DNA of 64,000 nucleotides. It comes from Burkholderiaceae bacterium. GTDB taxonomy: Bacteria; Pseudomonadota; Gammaproteobacteria; Burkholderiales; Burkholderiaceae_A. Positions 18,482-27,219 of the stretch are shown here, one piece after another. The notes under the pieces were generated by a model. The model had not been told where the DNA came from and searched no databases. It saw nothing but the letters and a program-made list of their open reading frames with translations. Each line of letters begins with the position of its first letter. The stretch's first letter is position 1. A program made the position numbers and the translations under genes. The stretch covers positions 1 through 64,000 of the forward strand of contig JAGYKN010000002.1 in assembly GCA_018401615.1 (NCBI GenBank), read 5' to 3'.

Positions 18482-19566
18482 CGAGCAGCATCTTGATTGC
18501 CGCAGGCGGCACGGGCGGCCACGTCTTTCCGGCACTTGCGGTGGCCACGGGACTCATGGCCCGAGGCCATGAGCTGAGCTGGATCGGATCGAACCGAGGT
18601 CTTGAGGCCAGGGTCGTCTCGGCTGCCGGAATCCGTCTGTCTGAGCTGAGCTTTCAGGGCCTTCGGGGCCGTGGCCCCCTGGCCTGGGTTCGACTGCCGT
18701 TTGGCCTGGTCTTTGCGGTGCTGGCCTGTTGGTCGTGGATGCGCCAAGAGTCTCCTCGGCTGGTCGTCGTCTTTGGTGGCTATGTGAGTTTTCCAGTGGC
18801 CATCGCGGCCCGCCTGATGGGTCGTCCGGTGATGGTGCATGAGCAAAACGCCGTCATGGGAACCGCCAACCGATGGATCTCGAAATGGGCCAAGGCGGTT
18901 GTGGTGAGCTTTGAGAAGACCCGCTTTGCCCCGCCCGAGAGTCAATGGATTGGAAATCCAGTTCGATCGGAACTCCTGAGCCTCACCGCCTGCCCAGAGC
19001 GTCTTGCCCCGCGAGACGGCCCCCTGCGTGTCCTGGTGCTTGGTGGCAGCCTTGGTGCTCGGCCGCTCAATCAGAGCATGCCTGCGGCACTCCTGAGCCT
19101 GTCAGCGGCTGGGGTGGATTACGAGGTTCGCCATCAGACTGGCGCCTCTGGTTTTGAGGAGGGTCAGCGTCACTATCGGGGGTGTGGCGTGGTGGCCGAC
19201 ATCACTGCGTTCATTGAGGACATGCGATCAGCCTATGCCTGGGCTGATGTGGCGGTCTGCCGTGCGGGGGCATCAACCGTTGCTGAAATGACCGCCGTTG
19301 GCCTGCCGGCCATCTATGTGCCCTTGCCCCACGCGATTGATGATCACCAGACGGCCAACGCCGCCGCGGTGGTGGCCGCTGGGGGTGCCTGGATGGTCAA
19401 GCAGTCGGACAACCTGGCGGCGGAACTCTCGAATGTGCTGCTCGGATTGGATCGCAATCGTCTAGCAGGTGCCGCCGATGCCCTGCGGCGCATCCGGCCG
19501 GTGGACGTTGAGCAACGGTTTCTGGCCCTCTGCGAATCTCTGATTCAGGCGGAGAAAACAGCATGA
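18478..19566 (+). CDS. murG: N-acetylglucosaminyl transferase MurG
   Basis: GT-B glycosyltransferase on the inner face of the membrane that adds GlcNAc to lipid I, giving lipid II. The N-terminal glycine-rich loop [16 protein letters not shown], the second loop [15 protein letters not shown] and the UDP-GlcNAc-binding [34 protein letters not shown] region (positions about 262-290) are intact. At 362 residues it is full length. It overlaps both ftsW and murC by 4 bases. Confidence 0.96.
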   Translation: MTSSILIAAGGTGGHVFPALAVATGLMARGHELSWIGSNRGLEARVVSAAGIRLSELSFQGLRGRGPLAWVRLPFGLVFAVLACWSWMRQESPRLVVVFGGYVSFPVAIAARLMGRPVMVHEQNAVMGTANRWISKWAKAVVVSFEKTRFAPPESQWIGNPVRSELLSLTACPERLAPRDGPLRVLVLGGSLGARPLNQSMPAALLSLSAAGVDYEVRHQTGASGFEEGQRHYRGCGVVADITAFIEDMRSAYAWADVAVCRAGASTVAEMTAVGLPAIYVPLPHAIDDHQTANAAAVVAAGGAWMVKQSDNLAAELSNVLLGLDRNRLAGAADALRRIRPVDVEQRFLALCESLIQAEKTA

Positions 19567-20954
19567 AACACAAGATCCGGTGCTTGCATTTCGTGGGCAT
19601 TGGGGGCTCTGGCATGTCTGGAATTGCAGAGGTCCTGATCAACCAGGGCTATCGAGTCCAGGGCACCGACCTGCAGCACAACCCTGCCACAGAGCGCCTG
19701 GCCTCGCTCGGAGCGGTCATCCACCTTGGCCACCTGGCAGACAACATCAAGGGTGCAGATGTGGTGGTGATCTCGACGGCCGTCAAGTCTGACAACCCCG
19801 AGGTTCAGGCTGCTCGTGCACAGAAAATACCCGTGGTGCCCCGGGCCTTGATGCTGAGTGAACTCATGCGAATGAAGCAGGGCATCGCGATTGCCGGCAC
19901 CCATGGCAAGACCACCACCACGAGCCTGGTGGCCTCACTGCTCGGGCAGGGTGGACTCGACCCCACCTTTGTCATTGGCGGTCGACTCAACAGCGCTGGT
20001 GCCAATGCCCGCCTGGGCCTTGGGGAGGCCTTCGTGGCCGAGGCCGATGAGTCGGATGGCTCGTTTTTAAATCTCATGCCGATGATGGCGGTGATCACCA
20101 ACATTGATGCAGACCACATGGAGACCTATGACCACGATATGGTCAAGCTCAAACAGGCCTTCATTGCATTTACCCAGAGGCTGCCGTTTTACGGCCAGGC
20201 CATTGTCTGCGCCGATGATGCCAATGTCAGAGAGATCATCCCCCTTGTCTCTCGCCCATTGCTGACCTATGGGCTCTCGCCGGACGCAGAGGTTCGGGCC
20301 GAGGGCATCCGGGCCGCGGGGTTTGCCATGGAGTTTGACCTCATCCGAGAGGGCCTCCCAGGCCTTTCCGTGCGGCTCAACCTTCCCGGCCAACACAATG
20401 TGCTCAACGCCCTTGCTGCCTGCGCGGTCGCAACGGAGCTCGGCGTGAGTGATGCCGCCATTCAGACCGGGCTCTCGCAGTTCAAGGGGGTGGACCGACG
20501 GCTGCAGCGCTGGGGCAGCACCCGATTTGGGTCGGCCACGGCTGAGTTGATCGATGACTATGGCCATCACCCTGTTGAGATTCGTGCCACCCTCGAGGCG
20601 GTTCGCGGCGCATTTGCGGGCAGGCGGCTTGTCCTGGTCTTTCAGCCGCATCGTTACAGCCGCACCAGAGACCTCTTCGAAGACTTCGTCAAGGTCCTCT
20701 CGACCGTTGATGTCTTGGTGCTGGCAGAGGTCTATGGCGCTGGCGAACAGCCGCTGTCGATGGCAGACGGCCGAAGCCTGACGCGCAGCATTCGACAACT
20801 GGGCCGGGTTGATCCAATTTTTGCAGAGACCATTGACGACCTGCCCGGCCTTCTCGCCGGGGTTGTGCGAGACAACGACGTCGTGGTGACCATGGGAGCC
20901 GGTTCAATTGGCGGCCTGCCCTCGCGATTGCATCGCCTGGGGGAGGCCACCTGA
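19563..20954 (+). CDS. murC: UDP-N-acetylmuramate--L-alanine ligase MurC
   Basis: First Mur ligase; adds L-alanine to UDP-MurNAc. Features: [16 protein letters not shown] at the N-terminus, ATP loop [32 protein letters not shown], and the C-terminal [16 protein letters not shown] with [12 protein letters not shown]. The length of 463 is typical. A second, related ligase, Mpl, is encoded at 57054; the [13 protein letters not shown] and [10 protein letters not shown] signatures separate MurC from Mpl here. Confidence 0.96.
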   Translation: MKHKIRCLHFVGIGGSGMSGIAEVLINQGYRVQGTDLQHNPATERLASLGAVIHLGHLADNIKGADVVVISTAVKSDNPEVQAARAQKIPVVPRALMLSELMRMKQGIAIAGTHGKTTTTSLVASLLGQGGLDPTFVIGGRLNSAGANARLGLGEAFVAEADESDGSFLNLMPMMAVITNIDADHMETYDHDMVKLKQAFIAFTQRLPFYGQAIVCADDANVREIIPLVSRPLLTYGLSPDAEVRAEGIRAAGFAMEFDLIREGLPGLSVRLNLPGQHNVLNALAACAVATELGVSDAAIQTGLSQFKGVDRRLQRWGSTRFGSATAELIDDYGHHPVEIRATLEAVRGAFAGRRLVLVFQPHRYSRTRDLFEDFVKVLSTVDVLVLAEVYGAGEQPLSMADGRSLTRSIRQLGRVDPIFAETIDDLPGLLAGVVRDNDVVVTMGAGSIGGLPSRLHRLGEAT

Positions 20955-21910
20955 TGGCCCTCGACCTTCAAAAGGTGGCGGTGCTCCTTGGCGGAAGATC
21001 GGCTGAGCGAGACATCTCGCTTCGAACGGGCAGGGGTGTCCTCGAGGCCCTGGCTCGAAGGGGCATTCCCGCGATTGGCGTGGACCCCCTCACCGAGCCC
21101 CTCGATGAGCTTCACAGGCAGGGTGTCACGGCGGTCTTCATTGCACTGCATGGACGTTTTGGTGAAGACGGGACCGTCCAGGGGGCCCTGGAATGGATGG
21201 GCCTGCCTTACACGGGCTCCGGGGTGATGGCCTCGGCGATCTCAATGGACAAGGGCCTCACCAAACGAATCTGGTCTTCGATGGGCATCCCAACACCGCC
21301 TTATGAACTTGTGGACCAGCGAACGAATGCCCAGGACCTGGTCTCACGACTCGGTCTTCCCCTGGCGATCAAGCCTGTTCGGGAAGGATCCTCTATTGGG
21401 TTTACCAAGATCACTGCCGCGGCAGATCTCTCGGCGGCAGTAAGACTGGCCCTGGAGCACGACGAGGTGGTCATGGCAGAGGCTTTTGTGACAGGACGCG
21501 AGTTCACCATTGGGCTATTGGGCGGCGGCCCGGCCGGACCGGTTCAGGCATTGCCGGTCGTTGAGATTGAGGCTCCTGGCGGCCAGTACGACTACCAGCG
21601 CAAGTATTTTGGAGACGAGACGCGCTACCACTGTCCCGCAAGTCTCTCGCCGCAGCGTTTGGCGCATTTTCAGGCTCGGGCCGTGGAGGCCTTTGAGGCC
21701 TGCGGCTGTGAGGGTTGGGCGCGAGTCGATCTCCTCTGGGATGGACACGCCACCGAGCCGATGCTCTTGGAGATCAACACCATTCCTGGCCTGACAGACC
21801 ATTCCTTGGTGCCAATGGCCGCCCGGGCTGCGGGCATGGACTATGACGAGCTTGTGCTGACCATTCTGAAGACAGCGCGACTCAAGGTGGGGGCTGCCCA
21901 GCTTGGATAG
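20954..21910 (+). CDS. ddlB: D-alanine--D-alanine ligase (DdlB)
   Basis: ATP-grasp enzyme making the D-Ala-D-Ala dipeptide used by MurF. Seen: VAVLLGGRSAERDISLRTG at the N-terminus, HGRFGEDGTVQGALEWMGLPYTGSG, the ATP-binding lysine in LAIKPVREGSSIG, and LEINTIPGLTDHSLVPMAA at the metal site. Standard length of 318 residues. The ATG shares one base with the murC stop, and the end overlaps ftsQ by 8 bases. Confidence 0.95.
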   Translation: MALDLQKVAVLLGGRSAERDISLRTGRGVLEALARRGIPAIGVDPLTEPLDELHRQGVTAVFIALHGRFGEDGTVQGALEWMGLPYTGSGVMASAISMDKGLTKRIWSSMGIPTPPYELVDQRTNAQDLVSRLGLPLAIKPVREGSSIGFTKITAAADLSAAVRLALEHDEVVMAEAFVTGREFTIGLLGGGPAGPVQALPVVEIEAPGGQYDYQRKYFGDETRYHCPASLSPQRLAHFQARAVEAFEACGCEGWARVDLLWDGHATEPMLLEINTIPGLTDHSLVPMAARAAGMDYDELVLTILKTARLKVGAAQLG

Positions 21911-22793
21911 CATCCGACGCCTCTGGCATGCGCCAACGGCCCTCCATCGGCTGAGCAGCCTCTTGTTTTGGCTGTCGGCAGCGGCGCTGTTGGCGGGCAC
22001 GGTGCACTGGCTGGCCAGTCGCCCTGCGTTTGCCCTTCGGACTGTGGAGGTTCAGGCAGTGGGCGCCCCGCTGCGACACATTCAGGAGGCGGACCTCAGG
22101 CTTGCCCTTGCTGGCGGGTTGCAGGGCACCACCCTGACAGCCCCCTTGGGAATGGTCCAGGGCCAGTTGGCGAGTCACCCATGGGTGCGGCAAGTCAGCA
22201 TTCGTCGCATCTGGCCGAATCGACTCCTCGTGCGGCTTGAGGAGCATCAGCCCATGGCCAGCTGGGAAGATGGTCGCTTCTTTAATCGGCAGGGCGAACT
22301 CTTTCTGGGAGAGGAGAGTGCGGCCCATGAGGATGCCCGCCAGGTCTATGGCTGTCGGATCCCGAGCTTATCTGGCCCGGTTGGATCGGCATCACGCGTC
22401 TTGGAAAGAGCCCTTGCCGTTGACAGCATGACGGCCAGCGTAAAGGGCCCGGGCCCGGGCCCGGGCCTGAGCCTCTGGTCCGTGACCCTGACCCCCCATT
22501 TTTCTTGGCAGATGACGCTCTCGAACGGGATCGCCGTCGAGCTTGGTCGAGACAGCCTGGGAACCGACTGGCGCACCCGTCTGGGCCTTTTTCTAGAGAG
22601 CCATCACTGGCTCATCGGCGGCCTTGGACGGGACTCGGTCGGGCTGCCTATCGGCATTGACCTGCGTTATGCCAACGGTTACGCCTATCAGACACGACCC
22701 ACCGACAGGGTCACTGCCCAGGCAATGCCCGGGGAGCAACCGGCCGCGAGTTGTCTGCGTCATTTTCAACAGGGATTGCGCCATGACACGTGA
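21903..22793 (+). CDS. ftsQ: Cell division protein FtsQ
   Basis: Bitopic divisome protein linking early and late assembly; partner of FtsB and FtsL. It has a short cytoplasmic N-terminus, one membrane helix (about residues 20-38), then the POTRA domain (LRTVEVQAVGAPLRHIQEADL) and beta domain with VRQVSIRRIWPNRLLVRLEEHQPMASW. It is 296 residues from TTG 21903. An unusual glycine-proline run (KGPGPGPGL) in the beta domain is encoded by a GGGCCC tandem repeat. The end overlaps ftsA by 11 bases. Confidence 0.92.
   Translation: MDSIRRLWHAPTALHRLSSLLFWLSAAALLAGTVHWLASRPAFALRTVEVQAVGAPLRHIQEADLRLALAGGLQGTTLTAPLGMVQGQLASHPWVRQVSIRRIWPNRLLVRLEEHQPMASWEDGRFFNRQGELFLGEESAAHEDARQVYGCRIPSLSGPVGSASRVLERALAVDSMTASVKGPGPGPGLSLWSVTLTPHFSWQMTLSNGIAVELGRDSLGTDWRTRLGLFLESHHWLIGGLGRDSVGLPIGIDLRYANGYAYQTRPTDRVTAQAMPGEQPAASCLRHFQQGLRHDT
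22445..22467 (+). repeat. GGGCCC hexanucleotide tandem repeat inside ftsQ
   Basis: Nearly four copies of the self-complementary hexamer GGGCCC run through 22445-22467. The repeat stays in frame and encodes alternating Gly-Pro. It is pure G+C and palindromic, so it can fold back on itself and is prone to slippage. Confidence 0.9.
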
Positions 22794-24012
22794 GTCAAAG
22801 AACCTTTTTGTCGGTCTGGACATCGGCACCTCGAAGATTGTGGCCATCGTGGGCCAGCTAGAGGGGGAGCGGCTTGAGGTGATTGGCCTTGGGCAGGCCC
22901 AGAGCGATGGCCTCAAGAAGGGGGTGGTGGTCAACATTGAGGCAACAGTTGCCTCCATCCAAAAGGCCTTAGAGGAGGCCGAGCTGATGGCCGACTGCAA
23001 GATCGCCTCTGTCTGGACGGGCATTGCCGGAAGCCACATCAGGAGCTTTAACTCCTCTGGCATGGTGGCCATCAAGGAAAAAGAGGTGAGCCAGGCGGAC
23101 ATGGATCGCGTCATCGAGACGGCCACCGCGGTGAGCATTCCTGCAGACCAGCAGGTCCTCCATGTCCTGCCACAGGAGTACATCATCGATGGCCAGGAGG
23201 ATGTCCGAGAGCCACTGGGCATGAGTGGTGTTCGGCTCGAGGTTCGTGTCCACATCGTGACGGGCGCAGTCAGCGCGGCGCAAAACATCATCAAATGTAT
23301 TCGTCGGTGTGGGCTGGAGGTTGAGGAGTTGATTCTCCAGCCCCTGGCGTCTTCACATGCGGTTCTCACAGAGGATGAGCGAGAGCTCGGTGTGGCCCTG
23401 GTCGACATTGGAGGGGGCACCACTGACATTGCCATCTTTGCCGGGGGCGCCATTCGCCACACCGCCGTGATCCCAATCGCCGGCGACCAGATCACCAACG
23501 ACATTGCAATGGCCCTGCGAACACCCACAAGGGATGCCGAGGAGATCAAGTGTCGTCATGGGGTCGCAAAGCAGACCCTGGTTGACCCATCGGCGGGATT
23601 CGAGGTGCCCGGGCTCGGTGATCGGGGGCCTCGAATGCTCTCTCAGCAGTCACTCGCCGCGGTCATCGAGCCAAGGGTGGAGGAGTTGTTCTCCCTGGTG
23701 GCCCAGGTGATCCGAGAGAGTGGGTTTGAGGAACTCCTCTCGGGCGGCGTGGTGCTCACAGGCGGCAGTGCTCAGTTGCCCGGAATGATTGAGTTGGGTG
23801 AAGACGTCTTTTTGAAACAGGTTCGCGTGGCCAAGCCGAGCTATCGGGGAAGCCTTGCGGATGTGGTGGGCAGTCCCCGCTATGCCACGGCGATGGGACT
23901 GCTTGAGCAGGCTCGGTTCCAGTGGCGACGTGGCGTGCAGGTGGACAGGCAGACCGGATCCTTCCGGGACACCTTGGCACGGATGAAGTCTTGGTTTGTT
24001 GGCAATTTTTAG
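22783..24012 (+). CDS. ftsA: Cell division protein FtsA
   Basis: Actin-like ATPase that tethers FtsZ filaments to the membrane. The 409-residue product begins MTRESKNLFVGLDIGTSKI (phosphate 1 loop), has VDIGGGTTDIAIF (phosphate 2) and GGVVLTGGSAQLPG (adenosine motif), and ends in the amphipathic membrane-binding helix LARMKSWFVGNF. The open frame extends upstream to 22624 inside ftsQ, but ATG 22783, behind AGGGA at 22771-22775, is the conserved start. Confidence 0.96.
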   Translation: MTRESKNLFVGLDIGTSKIVAIVGQLEGERLEVIGLGQAQSDGLKKGVVVNIEATVASIQKALEEAELMADCKIASVWTGIAGSHIRSFNSSGMVAIKEKEVSQADMDRVIETATAVSIPADQQVLHVLPQEYIIDGQEDVREPLGMSGVRLEVRVHIVTGAVSAAQNIIKCIRRCGLEVEELILQPLASSHAVLTEDERELGVALVDIGGGTTDIAIFAGGAIRHTAVIPIAGDQITNDIAMALRTPTRDAEEIKCRHGVAKQTLVDPSAGFEVPGLGDRGPRMLSQQSLAAVIEPRVEELFSLVAQVIRESGFEELLSGGVVLTGGSAQLPGMIELGEDVFLKQVRVAKPSYRGSLADVVGSPRYATAMGLLEQARFQWRRGVQVDRQTGSFRDTLARMKSWFVGNF

Positions 24013-24036
24013 GTCCTCTTTCGAAGGAGAAATGAA

Positions 24037-25248
24037 ATGAGTTTTCAAATGTTAGAGACGGAAAGCCTCGGCACGGTCATCAAGGTGATTGGGGTGGGCG
24101 GTGCCGGTGGAAACGCGGTTCAACACATGATTCGCCGCAAGGTCGCAGGTGTTGAATTTATCTGTGCAAATACCGATGCCCAGTCATTGGCAAGGGCCGA
24201 CGGCCTGCATGCCCTGCAGCTCGGCGCCTCAGGGCTCGGGGCAGGTGCCAAGCCAGAGGCTGGAAAGGCGGCAGCAGAGGCGGATCGGGGACGAATCGCC
24301 GAGGCACTTCGGGGTGCACACATGGTCTTCATCACCGCTGGCATGGGCGGTGGCACCGGAACGGGTGCCGCGCCGGTGGTGGCAGAGGTGGCCAAGGAGC
24401 TCGGCGCCCTGACGGTCGCGGTTGTCACCAAGCCCTTCTCCTTTGAGGGGGGACGCCGAATGAAGGCGGCCGAGGCAGGGCTCTCGGATCTCGAGGACAA
24501 GGTCGACTCGCTGATCGTGATTCTCAATGAGAAGCTCGAAGAGGTCTTGGGGGACGAGGTGACGCAGCGCGAGGCCTTTGCTGCTGCAGATGACGTCCTC
24601 CATAACGCCGTGGCTGGCATTGCGGAGATCATCAATGTCGAGGGCATGGTCAATGTTGACTTTGAGGATGTCAAAACCGTGATGGGCGAGCAGGGCAAGG
24701 CCATGATGGGCACGGCCACCGCCTGTGGCCCGGATCGGGCCCGTATTGCTGCCGAGCAGGCTGTGCGCAGCCCACTGCTCGAAGGGGTGGACCTCTCTGG
24801 CGCGCGGGGCATTCTGGTCAACATCACCGCGAGCAGCTCGCTCAAGCTCAAAGAGACCAAGATCGCCATGGAGACGATTCGAACCTTCGCCGCCGAGGAT
24901 GCCACGATCATTTTTGGCACGGTCTACGACGAGGAGATGGCCGATGAGATGCGGGTCACCGTGGTGGCCACAGGACTCGGGACGAGCAGGCGGCGGCCCA
25001 GCCTTGTTCGGTCGACCTCGGCAGCGCCTGTGCAGCGCACCGGCACGGACGACGCCGTCGGTGCCCCCGTCTACCAGGGGAGAGAGCCTGAATCCGCGCC
25101 CGGGGGCAATGCCTATCAGGACTACGATCGGCCGGCGATCTGGCGTCAGCCCGCCAAGAGCGAGGCGGCAGCACGTGTGATCGCGCTCGAAGAGGGTGGG
25201 ATGGACCGCTTTGATATCCCAGCATTCCTTCGCAAACAGGCTGACTGA
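24037..25248 (+). CDS. ftsZ: Cell division GTPase FtsZ
   Basis: Tubulin homologue that forms the Z ring. The tubulin signature GGGTGTG is at residues 104-110, and the N-terminal GVGGAGGNAVQHM and the T7 loop region (NVDFEDVKTVM) are intact. A variable linker of about 70 residues leads to the conserved C-terminal peptide DRFDIPAFLRKQ, the docking site for FtsA and other partners. Length is 403. A strong ribosome site (GAAGGAG, about 24020-24026) precedes ATG 24037, which fits the high FtsZ level needed. Confidence 0.98.
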   Translation: MSFQMLETESLGTVIKVIGVGGAGGNAVQHMIRRKVAGVEFICANTDAQSLARADGLHALQLGASGLGAGAKPEAGKAAAEADRGRIAEALRGAHMVFITAGMGGGTGTGAAPVVAEVAKELGALTVAVVTKPFSFEGGRRMKAAEAGLSDLEDKVDSLIVILNEKLEEVLGDEVTQREAFAAADDVLHNAVAGIAEIINVEGMVNVDFEDVKTVMGEQGKAMMGTATACGPDRARIAAEQAVRSPLLEGVDLSGARGILVNITASSSLKLKETKIAMETIRTFAAEDATIIFGTVYDEEMADEMRVTVVATGLGTSRRRPSLVRSTSAAPVQRTGTDDAVGAPVYQGREPESAPGGNAYQDYDRPAIWRQPAKSEAAARVIALEEGGMDRFDIPAFLRKQAD

Positions 25249-25281
25249 TCGCCGACCTGTTTTAGACTGTCTCCTTCGAAG

Positions 25282-25311
25282 CCCAGATCTGACCTGCCTG
25301 TCGGGTCTGGG
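25282..25311 (+). terminator. Possible weak terminator or processing hairpin after ftsZ
   Basis: CCCAGA (25282-25287) can pair with TCTGGG (25306-25311), with ACC/GGT pairing inside. A T-rich tract (TGTTGTCTTT) follows. The stem is short and bulged, so this could attenuate rather than stop transcription into the peroxiredoxin gene. Confidence 0.3.
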
Positions 25312-25344
25312 TGTTGTCTTTAATGACCTTTTACGGAGTCCCCC

Positions 25345-25848
25345 ATGCCAATCCAAACCGGCCAGGCCTTGCCCAATTCCACCCTCTATGAATTCATCGA
25401 AGAAGAGACGCCAGGCTGCGCCATCGGGCCCAACGGCTTTCCGGTCTCCGACCTGGTTCGTGGCAAGAAATTGGTCATCTTTGGCCTGCCAGGCGCCTAC
25501 ACGCCGACCTGTTCAGCCAAGCACGTTCCAGGATTTGTTGCCCATGCCCAAGCCCTTCGGGCCAAGGGTGTCGACGAGGTCTGGTGCGTCTCTGTCAATG
25601 ATGCTTTTGTGATGGGCTCCTGGGGTCGAGAGCTGGGTACCCGGGGGAAAGTCCGCATGTTCGGCGACGGAAATGCAGAGTTTTCCAAGGCCATTGACCT
25701 CACCCTCGATCTGACCGGCCGCGGAATGGGTGTTCGCTCAAATCGCTACGCCATGATTGTGCAAGATGGCGTTGTCTCCTACCTTGCGGTCGAGGCCCCA
25801 GGCCAGTTTGAGGTGAGCAGCGCAGAGGCCGTCCTCGCAAAACTCTAG
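25345..25848 (+). CDS. Peroxiredoxin, Prx5/AhpE-like group
   Basis: Thiol peroxidase reducing hydrogen and alkyl peroxides. The peroxidatic site is PGAYTPTCS with Cys56, and the conserved Arg lies in MGVRSNRYAMIV. The 167-residue length, with a single catalytic Cys in that motif, is that of the Prx5 group (usually reduced by glutaredoxin or glutathione). A peroxiredoxin between ftsZ and lpxC is a recurring arrangement in betaproteobacteria; it has no known link to division. Confidence 0.9.
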   Translation: MPIQTGQALPNSTLYEFIEEETPGCAIGPNGFPVSDLVRGKKLVIFGLPGAYTPTCSAKHVPGFVAHAQALRAKGVDEVWCVSVNDAFVMGSWGRELGTRGKVRMFGDGNAEFSKAIDLTLDLTGRGMGVRSNRYAMIVQDGVVSYLAVEAPGQFEVSSAEAVLAKL

Positions 25849-25863
25849 TCTGCTGGCGGCTCG

Positions 25864-26775
25864 ATGCTTCGCCAACGCACGCTCAAGTCACCAGTCAGGG
25901 TCCAGGGGATCGGCCTCCACAGCGGAGAGCCGGTTCGGCTTGGCCTGCTGCCCGCCCCGGCAGATCATGGGGTGGTCTTTCGGCGGTCTGACCTAGCCCC
26001 ACCCAACGAGATTGCGTCTCGGGCCGCATCGGTTGGTGACACTCGCATGGCCTCGACCCTTGCCCTTGGCGAGGTTCGGATCGCCACGGTTGAGCACCTG
26101 ATGTCTGCACTCTCGGGCATGGGCATCGACAATCTCGTCGTCGAGGTCGACGCGGCAGAGATTCCCATCATGGACGGAAGCGCAGCCACCTTTGTTCATC
26201 TCATCCGTTCATCAGGAGTCGAAGAGCAGACGCAGCCCAAGCGCTTTTTAGAGGTCTTGCGTCCAGTCGAGGTGCATGACGGCGACAAATGGGCTCGTCT
26301 TGAGCCTTATTTCGGCTTTCGGCTCGACTTTACGATCGACTTTAGACATCCCGTTGTGGATCAGACAGGGCAGGAGGTCTCAGTTGACTTTGAGAAAAAT
26401 ACCTTTGCCCAGGAGATCGCCAGGGCAAGGACATTTGGCTTTGCCAGAGACGTGGATCAGCTTCGTGCCAGTGGCCTGGCCCTTGGCGGCAGCCTAGACA
26501 ATGCCATCGTGATGGACGATCACCGCATTTTAAATCCCGGCGGCCTGCGCCAGCCCAATGAGTTCGCCATGCACAAGGCCCTCGATGCCATTGGAGACCT
26601 CTACCTCCTGGGTCAGCCGCTGATGGCGGCCTATCGGGCCTTTAAGTCGGGCCACGCCTTGAACAATCAGTTGCTGCGGGCCCTGCTCAGCCAGACCGAT
26701 GCCTGGCGGGAGCGATCCTTCGAGGACCTCGCAGATGCCCCACCGGCTTGGTCTCGTCAGTGGTCTTGGGCCTGA
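25864..26775 (+). CDS. lpxC: UDP-3-O-acyl-N-acetylglucosamine deacetylase LpxC
   Basis: Zinc enzyme for the committed step of lipid A synthesis, so the organism has an LPS outer membrane. Zinc ligands are visible: H78 in [10 protein letters not shown] and H237 with D241 in [14 protein letters not shown]. The N-terminus [21 protein letters not shown] is family-typical and the length of 303 is full. It ends the plus-strand dcw run; its last 19 bases overlap the 3' end of the opposing DUF721 gene. Confidence 0.96.
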   Translation: MLRQRTLKSPVRVQGIGLHSGEPVRLGLLPAPADHGVVFRRSDLAPPNEIASRAASVGDTRMASTLALGEVRIATVEHLMSALSGMGIDNLVVEVDAAEIPIMDGSAATFVHLIRSSGVEEQTQPKRFLEVLRPVEVHDGDKWARLEPYFGFRLDFTIDFRHPVVDQTGQEVSVDFEKNTFAQEIARARTFGFARDVDQLRASGLALGGSLDNAIVMDDHRILNPGGLRQPNEFAMHKALDAIGDLYLLGQPLMAAYRAFKSGHALNNQLLRALLSQTDAWRERSFEDLADAPPAWSRQWSWA

Positions 26776-27194
26776 CCAGCAGAACCCGCAAGCTCTGAGG
26801 CGCCCGCGAGCTGTGCGCGAAGACGGGCCCTGGCAGCCTGCGGCACGGGGGGCCTGGGCGGTGGGGGCGGGAGCAGGGTCTGGGTGATGGCCACTGGCGC
26901 TCGCACGGCAATCGACTGAAAGCCCAAGCCCTGGAGACTGAGTTGGGCCAAGAGAGGCTCGCCCACGAGCGTGAGCTTTGCGATGGCGGCCTGGTGCCGA
27001 GCCACCACCACCAGTCGAGACCCCCGAATGCCCTGTCTGGGGTCGGATCGATGGGCCGAGAAGACCTGTCCTGCCAGACCCGGATGCCCGATGGCGTGGA
27101 GGGCGGCCTCAACCGCCCGAGACAGTGCCGCCGCCTCCTGCAGGCGGTCAAAGCCTGGGATGCTGCCAAGGGCGTCAATGAGCTGTCGCGTCAT
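26757..27194 (-). CDS. DUF721 (DciA-like) family protein
   Basis: A 145-residue protein on the minus strand between lpxC and secA. The centre, with [19 protein letters not shown] and then a Leu-rich [22 protein letters not shown], matches the layout of betaproteobacterial DUF721 proteins (a hydrophobic strand, an Ala-rich helix, then LL..L...G). DciA members recruit the replicative helicase, but whether this short form does so is unknown. The C-terminus is proline-rich ([12 protein letters not shown]) and overlaps the lpxC 3' end. Its start is only 25 bases from secA, which is transcribed the other way. Confidence 0.6.
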   Translation of the reverse strand: MTRQLIDALGSIPGFDRLQEAAALSRAVEAALHAIGHPGLAGQVFSAHRSDPRQGIRGSRLVVVARHQAAIAKLTLVGEPLLAQLSLQGLGFQSIAVRAPVAITQTLLPPPPPRPPVPQAARARLRAQLAGASELAGSAGQAQDH

Positions 27195-27219
27195 GGCCTC
27201 ATGCTACGCTTGCACCCCT

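Noticed and set aside
24229..25356. Minus-strand frame of 375 codons opposite ftsZ
   Set aside because: FtsZ is certain on the plus strand; the antisense product shows no recognisable domain.
26971..27219. N-terminal extension of SecA
   Set aside because: The extension is the antisense of the DUF721 gene and SecA homologues begin at MFSRIL-like sequence (27220).
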